Shown here in pieces: positions 34,855-42,937 of a stretch of 64,000 nt of DNA. The notes beneath the pieces are model-generated. The model worked only from the letters and a program-made list of their open reading frames with translations, had not been told where the DNA came from and did no database searches. The stretch covers positions 1 through 64,000 of the forward strand of contig JADKAQ010000004.1 of NCBI GenBank assembly GCA_016719105.1. The letters run 5' to 3'. Source of the DNA: Gemmatimonadota bacterium (GTDB lineage Bacteria; Gemmatimonadota; Gemmatimonadetes; Gemmatimonadales; Gemmatimonadaceae). Position numbers and translations under genes: made by a program. How positions within the stretch are numbered: the first letter of the stretch is position 1; the number at the start of each line of letters is the position of its first letter.

Positions 34855-36672
34855 CTACGAGAAGCGCAGGCTCGCCTTGATGCTCGCCATCTCCGACTGC
34901 AGCGCGGCCCGGTCGGCGCCGCGCAACGCCGCGGGGAGGAAGGCGGTGTCGGTGCACTCCAAAATCGCCGCCGCCACCTGCAACCGCTTCTCCAGCGACT
35001 GCGCCGACGGGATGAAGTCGGCGAGCGCCGCCTCCAGCCGCTGCCGCGAGATCGCCGTGTCGCCAGCGATCCCCGCCTGACGAGCGGCGCGCGTGATGAC
35101 CCCCTCGATGTCGGCACCCGAGAGCTGCCCAACATGCGGAATCGCCAGCTCCGCCGACGTCGCATCGTCCTCCAGCGGCACGCCGATCTTCTTCGCCATC
35201 ACCTTGAGCATCAGCCGCAACTCGTCGGCGCTGTCGGGATAGAAGAGCGGGATGTGCACCTCGGCGCGCCCCTGGCGCTTGAGGTCGATCGGGAGCAGGT
35301 CGGGGCGCGCGGTCATGAGGACCCAGACGATCTGCCCGCGATAGGCGGTGTTCCCCATCTGGTGCGCGATCATCCCGAAGACGCGGCTCGAGACGCCGCC
35401 GTCCCCCTCCGACTCGCGATCGCCGAGCATCGCGTCGGCCTCGTCGATGATGACCATCACCGGCCCCATGGCGCGCAGCACCGACAACACGTGCTCGAGG
35501 TTGGCCTCGGTCTCGCCCACGTACTTGGAGCGGAAGTTCTTGAGCGTCACGCACGGCATCCCCATCTCGCCGGCGGCGGCCATCACGAGGAAGGTCTTCC
35601 CCGTTCCCACCGGTCCGCAGATGAGGTAGCCCATCGGGGCGAGTGCGCGGCGACCAGCACGCAGCAGCTTGGCGTCCTCGCGCAGCGTGCGCTTGGCGGC
35701 GTCGAGCCCCACCACGTCATCCAGGGTGAACTTGGGCTCCACGAACTCCAGCAACCCGTGGCACTGCCGTTCGATCAGCGTCTTCTTGAGCTTCTTGAAG
35801 GCGGCCTGGTCGAGCCGCGCCTGGCCATCGAGCGCGGCACGCAGCGGCGGCGCCAGGTCGTTGAGCGCGAGCCCCGCGGTTTCCCGTGCGTAGTCAGCGG
35901 CGCTCAGTCCATCCTCGAAGACCCGGGTGCGATCGCCGACGAGCGCCGAGATGTAGCGCGTGCGATCGTCGAGCGAGGGGAGCGGGACGTCGAGGGTGAC
36001 GACGTGCGGGTTCTGCGAGATGCGCCCCTGCAGGTTGGCGCGCCGCTCCTCGATGAGGACGCAGGCGAAGTCGATGCGCCGCACGCTGGCCGCCGCCGCC
36101 CAGTTGAGCGCTGTCACCGCCGCCGACGAGGCGCTGAGCGAGAGCGAGCCGGGTTCGGCCGAGGGGAAGGCAAACGAGGCGTGGTCGATGACGAGGGCGA
36201 CCTTGCGCCGAGCGTCGGCTGGGGAGTGCAGCTGCTGGATGAGGAAACGATCGAGCGCCGCAAAGACGGCCTGCGGCTCCACCACGCGCGACTTGTCGAG
36301 GTTGGTCCCGAAGATTTCGGCGGTGCGCGGCGACATCTCGCGCAGCCGCTGCGGGTCGCGACCGGCAAACGGGCGAATGCCGCGACCGACGTCGTAGTGC
36401 AGGACGATGTCCCAGCTCCCGAACAGCTGCTCGGCGAGGAAGGTCGCCGCGGGGCCGTAGGCGGGAGCGTCGCCGCCGTCGAGCCGCACGTCGTCGAACG
36501 TGTTGCCGTGCAGCACGAAGACCGAGGCGCTCCCGGCGAAGTAGGCCCCCGCCAGCTGCCTGGCCCAGCCCGGGTACCACTCGGGGATGGCAGGGGTGAC
36601 GGCGGCGGTGCGGCTCGCGTCGCCCGGGGTGGCGCCGCTGGTGCTGGCGGTCGTATCGGCTGGTTGGGTCAT
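34855..36672 (-). CDS. AAA+ ATPase, last gene of the PspA-type operon
   Basis: 605 residues, soluble. An N-terminal domain of about 320 residues with ATPase-like but degenerate features (VFVLHGNTFDD, ALVIDHASFAF) precedes a classic AAA module: Walker A GPVGTGKT, Walker B VMVIIDEADAM, sensor-1 VLMTARPDLLP and an arginine-finger region (LKRQGRAEVHIPLF). The C-terminal AAA lid ends near residue 590. In arrangement it resembles Vps4-like ATPases that remodel ESCRT-III/PspA polymers; that role is inferred from the pspA gene in the same operon. The start 8 bp after the membrane coiled-coil gene shows co-transcription. Confidence 0.88.
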   Translation of the reverse strand: MTQPADTTASTSGATPGDASRTAAVTPAIPEWYPGWARQLAGAYFAGSASVFVLHGNTFDDVRLDGGDAPAYGPAATFLAEQLFGSWDIVLHYDVGRGIRPFAGRDPQRLREMSPRTAEIFGTNLDKSRVVEPQAVFAALDRFLIQQLHSPADARRKVALVIDHASFAFPSAEPGSLSLSASSAAVTALNWAAAASVRRIDFACVLIEERRANLQGRISQNPHVVTLDVPLPSLDDRTRYISALVGDRTRVFEDGLSAADYARETAGLALNDLAPPLRAALDGQARLDQAAFKKLKKTLIERQCHGLLEFVEPKFTLDDVVGLDAAKRTLREDAKLLRAGRRALAPMGYLICGPVGTGKTFLVMAAAGEMGMPCVTLKNFRSKYVGETEANLEHVLSVLRAMGPVMVIIDEADAMLGDRESEGDGGVSSRVFGMIAHQMGNTAYRGQIVWVLMTARPDLLPIDLKRQGRAEVHIPLFYPDSADELRLMLKVMAKKIGVPLEDDATSAELAIPHVGQLSGADIEGVITRAARQAGIAGDTAISRQRLEAALADFIPSAQSLEKRLQVAAAILECTDTAFLPAALRGADRAALQSEMASIKASLRFS

Positions 36673-36679
36673 CGCGTGG

Positions 36680-37564
36680 TCAGCGCTGGCGCTCGGTGGC
36701 GACGCGCGCGCTCCCCAGGATGGGGGGCGCCTCGGCGGAGGCGAGTTCGAGGTCCTCGAGGGAGATCATCTGCGAGGCCACGTCCTGCGACAGCTGCAAC
36801 GTCTCGGTGAAGGCGGTGACTTGCGCGCTCAGGTCGCCGGGGTCCTGGCTGGTGATCGCGCTCTCGGCCAGGGCGTGCACCTTGCCCTCGATGCGCGTGA
36901 GCTCGAGCTCCACGAACTCGGCGTCCTTCTCGCCCTTGTCCAGGTTCGTGATGCGCGTGTCGAGGTCGCGGACGGTGTCGCGGAGCGACGAGACGACGCG
37001 CGCGTCGCCTCCGGGCTGCGTCGCCGCCTTCTCGGCCTCGGCGAGGCGCGCCCCCAGCTCGTCGCGTTGCTGCTGCAGCTCGTACTTGTTGCTGTGCGAG
37101 AGGAACTGCTCCAGCGAGCGGCGGGCGACGAGCAGGCGCAGGTAGAAGAAGAGGAGCTTGTTGAGCGCCGCCTCGCGCGCGCTATCGTCGGCCGGACGCC
37201 CGGCGCGCACCGTGCGCGCGAGCCGGCGCATGTCCTCGCAGCGGGTGACGACCTTCTCGAAGCGTTGCCGGTCGCCGAGGCTCAGGCGATTGCGCAGCTG
37301 CGTGAAGAGGTCCACCGCCGTCTCGGCGTTGGCCTCGCGTGCGACGGCGGCGTCCTGCGCGTCCACGTAGTCGCGGAAGCGCGGGCGGCTCACCATGCCG
37401 AGCAGGTACGCCCCTTCCAGCCCGACGACGATGGGGAGGAGCGCGTCGGGGAACGGCGACAGCGCGGCGAAGGCCGCGGCGATGCCGAGCAGCCCGATGT
37501 TCCAGCGCTGCCCGAAGGCGCGGGCCACGTACTTGAGGAATCCGCCGCGCGTGGGTTCAGCCAT
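36680..37564 (-). CDS. Membrane-anchored coiled-coil protein of the PspA-type operon
   Basis: 294 residues. Two close hydrophobic segments near the N-terminus (about 20-60: NIGLLGIAAAFAALSPF and LLPIVVGLEGAYLLGMV) are followed by a long charged helical region with heptad-like runs (KYELQQQRDELGARLAEAEK, DTRITNLDKGEKDAEFVELE). No enzyme motif and no named family. Located between the ABC ATPase and AAA+ genes, it may anchor the ATPases or PspA at the inner membrane. Inference only. Confidence 0.75.
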   Translation of the reverse strand: MAEPTRGGFLKYVARAFGQRWNIGLLGIAAAFAALSPFPDALLPIVVGLEGAYLLGMVSRPRFRDYVDAQDAAVAREANAETAVDLFTQLRNRLSLGDRQRFEKVVTRCEDMRRLARTVRAGRPADDSAREAALNKLLFFYLRLLVARRSLEQFLSHSNKYELQQQRDELGARLAEAEKAATQPGGDARVVSSLRDTVRDLDTRITNLDKGEKDAEFVELELTRIEGKVHALAESAITSQDPGDLSAQVTAFTETLQLSQDVASQMISLEDLELASAEAPPILGSARVATERQR

Positions 37565-37579
37565 GGTGGGAGAGAGTGG

Positions 37580-38428
37580 TCACGTACCGGCGCGATTGGA
37601 CATCTCGAGTCCTTCGACGATGTCGCGCACCTCGAAGACGATGTCGAGGAACTCCGGCTCCCGCTGCATCACGCGCGCGGGGCGCACCGGGGCGGGAACG
37701 TGCATTTCCTTGAGGATCGTGCCGGGGGCGTTGGAGAAGATGAAGATCCGGTCGCCGACGTAGACGGCCTCCTCGATGGAGTGCGTCACGAGGAAGACCG
37801 TCGCTTGCACCTCGCGGGAGAGGGCGACGAGCTGGTCCTGCATGGCGTAGCGCGTCTTGGGGTCGAGCGCGCCGAACGGCTCGTCCATCAGGATGACGCG
37901 CGGCTTGAGGATGAGGGTGCGCGCGAGGGCCACGCGCTGCCGCATCCCGCCGGAGAGTTCGTGCGGATACTTGGTGGCGTCGCGCTTGACGTCGAGCCCG
38001 ACCTTCTCGATCCAGCCGCGGGCCATGTCGAGCCGCTCGGCGCTCCCCATGCCGCGGCACTCGAGGCCGAAGGCGATGTTCTCCTCGACCGTGCGGTTGT
38101 CGAACGACGTGTAGTCCTGGAAGACGAAGCCGCGGTCGGCCCCCGGCTCGGAGACGGCGCGTCCCATGACCTCCACCGTGCCGCTGGTGGCGGGGTGCTG
38201 GGGGGAAAGTCCGGCGATGAGGCGCAGCACGGTCGACTTGCCGCACCCCGAGGGGCCGAGGATCCCGACGATCTCCATGTGCCCCGGGACGTCGTCGACG
38301 CGGAAGGTGACGTCCTTGATGGCGGTGTGGCCGGTGTCGTAGGTCTTGGTGACCTGCTTGAACTCGACCACCGGCGGGGTCGCGGTCGGCGTGGGTGCAG
38401 CTGGCGGCGTCGCGGGGCTGCTAGTCAT
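37580..38428 (-). CDS. ABC transporter ATPase (NitT/TauT type)
   Basis: 282 residues with all ABC motifs: Walker A GPSGCGKST, signature LSGGMRQRVALART, Walker B VILMDEPFGALD and H-loop LVTHSIEEAV. The sequence resembles the SsuB/TauB/NrtD branch. It overlaps the permease gene by 8 bp and energises it. An N-terminal Ala/Pro/Thr-rich 20 residues is unusual. Substrate unknown; the partner binding protein is anchored and carries an OmpA domain, so the complex may work on the envelope rather than in simple uptake. Confidence 0.93.
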   Translation of the reverse strand: MTSSPATPPAAPTPTATPPVVEFKQVTKTYDTGHTAIKDVTFRVDDVPGHMEIVGILGPSGCGKSTVLRLIAGLSPQHPATSGTVEVMGRAVSEPGADRGFVFQDYTSFDNRTVEENIAFGLECRGMGSAERLDMARGWIEKVGLDVKRDATKYPHELSGGMRQRVALARTLILKPRVILMDEPFGALDPKTRYAMQDQLVALSREVQATVFLVTHSIEEAVYVGDRIFIFSNAPGTILKEMHVPAPVRPARVMQREPEFLDIVFEVRDIVEGLEMSNRAGT

Positions 38429-39233
38429 GGCCCTGGCGGTACGGGAAGAAGCCGCGCTGGAAGAACTTGAAGAGCGCGTCGATGCCGAAGGCCAGCGCCG
38501 AGATCACGAAGAGCGTCCCCACGAGGTGCTCGGGCATCCCGCGTCGCTGGCTCTGCAGCATGATGTAGCCGAGCCCGGCCCGCGCGTCGACCACCTCGGC
38601 CAGCATGATGTAGCCGAAGGCGATGCCGAACATCGTCCGGATGATCGAATAGATGTCGGGGAGGGCGAGGGCGATGAGCACCTTGGTCATCACGTGCGAC
38701 GACGTGGCGCCTAACGTGCGGGCGGTGTCGACGTAGCGGTCCTCGACGCTGGCGATGGCGCGCGCCGTGTCATGGAAGACGAACGGCGCCGTGGCGAGGA
38801 AGATGAACATGATCTTCTGCAGCTCGCCGATGCCGAACATCTGGAGCGACAGCGGGAGGAGTGCGGCGACCGGGATCGTGCGCCCGAAGAGCGAGATGGG
38901 CTGCGCGGCGGCGCCGAAGATGCGGAACGAGCCGGCCAGGATCCCCAGCGGGATGGCCACCAGGAGGGCGAGGCCGAAGCCGAGGAAGACGCGGTTGAGC
39001 GAGGCGGCGATGCCGCCGATGAGGTTGCGCTCGCTCACCAACGAGGGAAAGCCGCGCAGCACCTCACCCGGGCTGGGGAAGACCGAGGGCGAGATGACGC
39101 GCGCCTCGGGGGTGGCGCCGCTGGTGAGGACGAACCAGATGAAGAAGACGATCAGGATCGCGAATCCCCCCGCCGCCTGACGTACCGGCAGCGAGGGGAC
39201 CGCGCGAAGGGCGAAGAGCGGGGAAGGCCCCAT
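38421..39233 (-). CDS. ABC transporter permease (NitT/TauT type)
   Basis: 270 residues with about six TM helices and the BPD_transp_1 coupling motif near LGATSSHVMTKVLIALALPDI. The N-terminal segment FAILIVFFIWFVLTSG is the first helix. The gene starts 3 bp after the stop of the substrate-binding/OmpA gene and overlaps the ATPase gene. It forms the transmembrane pore of the transporter in this operon. Confidence 0.92.
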   Translation of the reverse strand: MGPSPLFALRAVPSLPVRQAAGGFAILIVFFIWFVLTSGATPEARVISPSVFPSPGEVLRGFPSLVSERNLIGGIAASLNRVFLGFGLALLVAIPLGILAGSFRIFGAAAQPISLFGRTIPVAALLPLSLQMFGIGELQKIMFIFLATAPFVFHDTARAIASVEDRYVDTARTLGATSSHVMTKVLIALALPDIYSIIRTMFGIAFGYIMLAEVVDARAGLGYIMLQSQRRGMPEHLVGTLFVISALAFGIDALFKFFQRGFFPYRQGHD

Positions 39234-39236
39234 CGC

Positions 39237-40970
39237 CTACTTCTGCTCCAGCGGGTACACCTTGACCTCCACGCGCCGGTTGCGGGCGTGGTTGTTGGGG
39301 TCGGCGGCATCGGCGGGTCGATCCCACCCGATCCCGGCGGTGGCAAACTGGTTGGGGTCGAGCGTGCTGAACTTGCGCACGATCGCCTCCTTCACCGCGT
39401 TGGCACGGCGCAGCGACAGCTCCTGCACATCGGCGGCCGTCACCACCCCCGAGCTACGCATGGAGCCGTCGGTGTGCCCCTCGATGACGATGCGGGCCGC
39501 GCCATACTGCCCGGCCAGGCGCCCCACTTCCTCGACGACGTTGTTCACGTTGGGATCGTACAACTCATCCGCCGTCTTCCCGTTCACGCTCTTCGACACC
39601 TTCTTGAACAGCGAGTCGGAGTTGGGGAAGAACTGGATCACCACCGCCTTGGTGAGGATCTCGTCGCTCTCGGCCTGCACCGACATCGCCGTCGTCGGGA
39701 CAAACTGGATGGCGTACTCGTTCTTCTGTCCGGCGTACTTGGGGTCCTTCGCCAGCTTGAGCAGCGGGGTGCCGTCGAAGAGGTCGTCCCACGCCACCGC
39801 GTCGCCCGACAGCGCCCCTACCTTGCGATAGAGGAAGTACGCCGTCTCGAAGGTGCGCTGGAAGTTGGCCGGGTTGTTGGCGTTGAGGAAGAAGTCGCGG
39901 TTTTCGGCAACATTCGTGTTGTGCGCGTCGGCCAGCATCGCCAGCGCGTCGGCCTCGGGGAGCGAGTAGCCCTTGGCCATGAGCTTGGCCGCCTCGGCCT
40001 TCCCGCTCTCGGTCCCCAGCTGGATCATCGCGTCGAAGATCCCGCGCATCAGCCCTTCGGCCACGTACGGGTGATCCTTGGCGACGTCGGCGCGCAGGAA
40101 CCAGGTGTCGGCAATCAGCTTGTTGGCCGTCTGCGTGTTGACCAGCATCTTGTTGCCGGCCGCCTTGGCCAGGTTGTAGATGTCGGGCGACCACGACACG
40201 GCGCAGGCGATGCGCTTGTCGGCATTGAAGGCCGCGGCCGCCTGGAAGGCGTCGGCGGTGAACTTCCACTCCACGTCACCCGGCTGCAGCCCGCCGGAGA
40301 TGATCGTGTTGAGGGCGAAGTAGTGCGACGGCGAGTTCTGCGCGAGCACGATCGTCTTTCCCTTGATGTCGCGCACCGTCTTGATCGCCTCGCGGCAGAC
40401 GATGCCGTCACCGCCGAACGAGTAGTCGATCTGCTGGTACACGCGCGGCATCGTGCGCGAATCGCGCTTGAGCTGCTCGAGGAAGAGCGGGAGCATGTCG
40501 ACCGTGGCCCAGCCGACGTGCACCTTGCCGGCGGCGTAGGCGTCACGCATGGCGACGGGGTCGTCGATGAGCGTGAGCTTGACCTTGAACGTCTTCCCGT
40601 TCGGCCCCGTCCACACCTTCCCCGGCTCGAAGCCGTTGTTGGCGAGGATGATCGGCGCCCACCCGGCCCACACGTTGAGCGAGAAGACGATCGTGTTGTC
40701 GACCAGCGGCTCGTAGTTGGAGACGCCCTTCACCTCGGGCATCCGGCCGGCTTCCTGGAACTTGAGCTTGTCGTATTCCTTGTACGTCGTGAGCGACGCG
40801 TCGTCAGGCGCCTCGACCCCCTTGCCCAGGTCGCCCGGGTTGATCGTGACCTGGTCGCCGAGTCCCGCCTTGTCCTTGAAGCGCATCACCCCATAGCCGA
40901 TCAGGCCGGCGATGAGGGCGAACATGACGAGGTAAAACGCCGGCTTCGGGCCGCCACTGTTGTTGGTCAT
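39237..40970 (-). CDS. Membrane-anchored substrate-binding protein fused to an OmpA domain
   Basis: 577 residues. An N-terminal anchor (FYLVMFALIAGLIGYGVMRF) precedes an NMT1/SsuA-type periplasmic binding domain (about 80-400: VFSLNVWAGWAPIILANNGF, AGKVHVGWATVDMLPLFLEQ, VSWSPDIYNL). The C-terminal 110 residues are OmpA-like: IVIEGHTDGS, LSLRRANAVKEAIV and NHARNRRVEVKVYPLE, which bind peptidoglycan. The fusion would tie an ABC substrate sensor to the cell wall. The ligand is unknown. It lies between pspA and the permease gene; such fusions in PspA neighbourhoods suggest envelope-stress sensing rather than nutrient uptake (inference). Confidence 0.9.
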   Translation of the reverse strand: MTNNSGGPKPAFYLVMFALIAGLIGYGVMRFKDKAGLGDQVTINPGDLGKGVEAPDDASLTTYKEYDKLKFQEAGRMPEVKGVSNYEPLVDNTIVFSLNVWAGWAPIILANNGFEPGKVWTGPNGKTFKVKLTLIDDPVAMRDAYAAGKVHVGWATVDMLPLFLEQLKRDSRTMPRVYQQIDYSFGGDGIVCREAIKTVRDIKGKTIVLAQNSPSHYFALNTIISGGLQPGDVEWKFTADAFQAAAAFNADKRIACAVSWSPDIYNLAKAAGNKMLVNTQTANKLIADTWFLRADVAKDHPYVAEGLMRGIFDAMIQLGTESGKAEAAKLMAKGYSLPEADALAMLADAHNTNVAENRDFFLNANNPANFQRTFETAYFLYRKVGALSGDAVAWDDLFDGTPLLKLAKDPKYAGQKNEYAIQFVPTTAMSVQAESDEILTKAVVIQFFPNSDSLFKKVSKSVNGKTADELYDPNVNNVVEEVGRLAGQYGAARIVIEGHTDGSMRSSGVVTAADVQELSLRRANAVKEAIVRKFSTLDPNQFATAGIGWDRPADAADPNNHARNRRVEVKVYPLEQK

Positions 40971-41075
40971 CGAGAAATCCTCTGAACGGACGGAGTGCTA
41001 TCGAGGGGATGCGGTGCGCCACTCGCGCGCGCCACCGGCGATCCCACGGCCGGGGCGCGACGCGGCAGCTGCAAT

Positions 41076-41825
41076 CTACTGTGTCTGCGAGGGGCCCAGC
41101 GTCTTCTGCGGCGCGGCTTGCGGCGCCGACTCGGCGTTCACCAACCCCATCTCCACTTCGAACTGCCGCAGCAGGTTCTCGCCCATCGCCGCCTCGGCCG
41201 CCTGCTGTGCCTTGATCTCCTCCACGCCGCGCGACGACATGTCGGCCGCCACGCGCGCCTCGCCGCGGTGCTTGGCGATCTGCTCCTGCATCAACTCGGT
41301 CGCCTGCCCCACCTTGGTGCTGAAGTTGGGGAGCGCCGACTCCGACACCGCCTCGGCGACGCGGGCAATCTCCGCCTCGGCCTTGGCCATCTCCAGCTCG
41401 GCCTTGAGCTTCTGCGCCTTCTGGCGCAGCGCGACGATGTCCTTCTGCCCCTGCTGCAGCTTGAGGAGGTTGTTGTTGTAGGCCTCCGTGTGCAACACGA
41501 GCTGCTGCTCGTTGTTGGCCAAGTCGTTCTTGACCTGCTGCAGCTGCACCGCCAGCTGCCCGGCCATTTCGCGGTTGCCCGCCTGCAGGTGGGCGCGGAT
41601 CTGCCCCTCGAGCCGCTGCACGTTCTGCTTCTCGGCGGCCACCTGCATGCTCACGCGCTCCACCAGCCCGCGGTAGCGCTCGAGCCCCTGCCGCGCCACC
41701 TGGATCTGCTCCGTCGCCCGGTCCACCTCCAGCTGCAAGATGGCGTGTGGATCCGCCTCCCACAGGGCGTTGGCGATCTTGTTGAAGAAGGCACCGATGG
41801 CGGTGAAGAACTTGCCGATGATCAT
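41076..41825 (-). CDS. pspA: PspA/IM30 (ESCRT-III-like) membrane-stress protein
   Basis: 249 residues, almost entirely long amphipathic coiled-coil helices: FFTAIGAFFNKIANALWEAD at the N-terminus, then ARQGLERYRGLVERVSMQVA, QLQQVKNDLANNEQQLV and LRQKAQKLKAELEMAKAEAE. Length and pattern match PspA/Vipp1, which polymerise on stressed inner membranes. The C-terminal 20 residues are Gln/Pro-rich. The classical PspF regulator and PspBC are absent nearby; instead it is flanked by a VWA protein and an OmpA-type binding protein, one of the non-canonical PspA contexts. Confidence 0.9.
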   Translation of the reverse strand: MIIGKFFTAIGAFFNKIANALWEADPHAILQLEVDRATEQIQVARQGLERYRGLVERVSMQVAAEKQNVQRLEGQIRAHLQAGNREMAGQLAVQLQQVKNDLANNEQQLVLHTEAYNNNLLKLQQGQKDIVALRQKAQKLKAELEMAKAEAEIARVAEAVSESALPNFSTKVGQATELMQEQIAKHRGEARVAADMSSRGVEEIKAQQAAEAAMGENLLRQFEVEMGLVNAESAPQAAPQKTLGPSQTQ

Positions 41826-41831
41826 GGGGCG

Positions 41832-42656
41832 TTACCGTTTGGGGGAAGTCGTCGGGGCGGCCCCCGGGCGAGTGCTGCTGTCGGCGCTGCTCGCGGGGAG
41901 CGTCTCGCCGGCGTCGACCGCCTCGGCGAGGATGCGGCCGCGGTAGAGCGTGTCGAGTCCGGCGCGCAACGCTACCGCGTCGCGCGCCTCGATCACCGTC
42001 CCGCGCACCGCCGGGACGAAAGCGAACTTCTCGGCATCCACGTCAAAGGCCACCAGGAAGAGACGAACGGCGCCCTCGCTGCGTCGCGCGATCTCGCGCG
42101 CCACCTCGCCCGGGTCGCGGCCCGCGGTGTTCTCGCCGTCGGTTACTACGAGGAGATACTTCCGAATGGTTCCAGCGCGGTACAGGTCCGCCGTCGCACG
42201 CTCCATCGCCCGGCCGATCGCGGTGTTGCCATCGGGAACCGGCAGCTGCGCCAGCGCGCGCTCGAGCCCCGCGCGATCGTACGGGGCGATGGGCAGGACC
42301 GTCAGCACATCGCTATCAAAGGTGTAGAGTCCCACGTTGACCGTGAAGCCCGGCTGCCGCGCCACGAACGAGTCGGTCTGCGCCAGCACCTTGGTCAGCG
42401 CCTCGCGCGCCAGCAGGTACTTCGGACGCTTTCCCCCGCTGGCCGGTGGGTCCTCCATCGAGCCCGACTGGTCGAGCAGGATCGCGACCGAGGCGCCGAG
42501 CCCCTCCTGGACCTGCGCGGCATAGCGCGCGGTGTCGGTCGGGAGCGCCGAATCCACACGCTCGGCCTCTCGGCTCCCCCGGTTGCGGCGCGCCAGGACG
42601 GCGACCACCACGAGGACGACGACGATGCGGACGAGCCGATTTCTGCCTGGAGCCAT
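41832..42656 (-). CDS. Membrane-anchored VWA-domain protein
   Basis: 274 residues. One N-terminal TM helix (IVRIVVVLVVVAVLA-like), then a von Willebrand A domain with an intact metal-ion site: LLDQSGSMED (DxSxS), Thr in DGNTAIGRAMERA and Asp in VVTDGENTAG. VWA domains in this setting act as metal-dependent adaptors. It is the first gene of the seven-gene minus-strand operon, 6 bp before pspA, divergent from the amidohydrolase with about 280 bp between. Confidence 0.9.
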   Translation of the reverse strand: MAPGRNRLVRIVVVLVVVAVLARRNRGSREAERVDSALPTDTARYAAQVQEGLGASVAILLDQSGSMEDPPASGGKRPKYLLAREALTKVLAQTDSFVARQPGFTVNVGLYTFDSDVLTVLPIAPYDRAGLERALAQLPVPDGNTAIGRAMERATADLYRAGTIRKYLLVVTDGENTAGRDPGEVAREIARRSEGAVRLFLVAFDVDAEKFAFVPAVRGTVIEARDAVALRAGLDTLYRGRILAEAVDAGETLPASSADSSTRPGAAPTTSPKR

Positions 42657-42937
42657 CGAACGCGCCTTGGGGGAACGGGTCGGGGCTCATTCTATGGAAT
42701 AAGCGCCGGGGAGTCTACCGGCACCGACCCGGGGATAACGGGGAGCGGGGGAGGGGGAGGGGAGGCCCCGGTCTCGCGCGAGGCGCCACGGGGAGTCCAT
42801 ACCGGACCGGCAGGGGGCTGGGGCGGACGACGAGACGGCGGTCGCTGGCACAATCGGCCTCCGGGCCCGTATGCTTGTGTGTTCTGCACGCCTGGCTCAG
42901 CCCGGCGACCGGCGCGACGCCCACCCGCGAGAGCTCG

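Noticed and set aside
38772..40985. 737-codon plus frame across the ABC permease and binding-protein genes
   Set aside because: Shadow; the minus strand carries the ABC and OmpA motifs with correct start and stop spacing.
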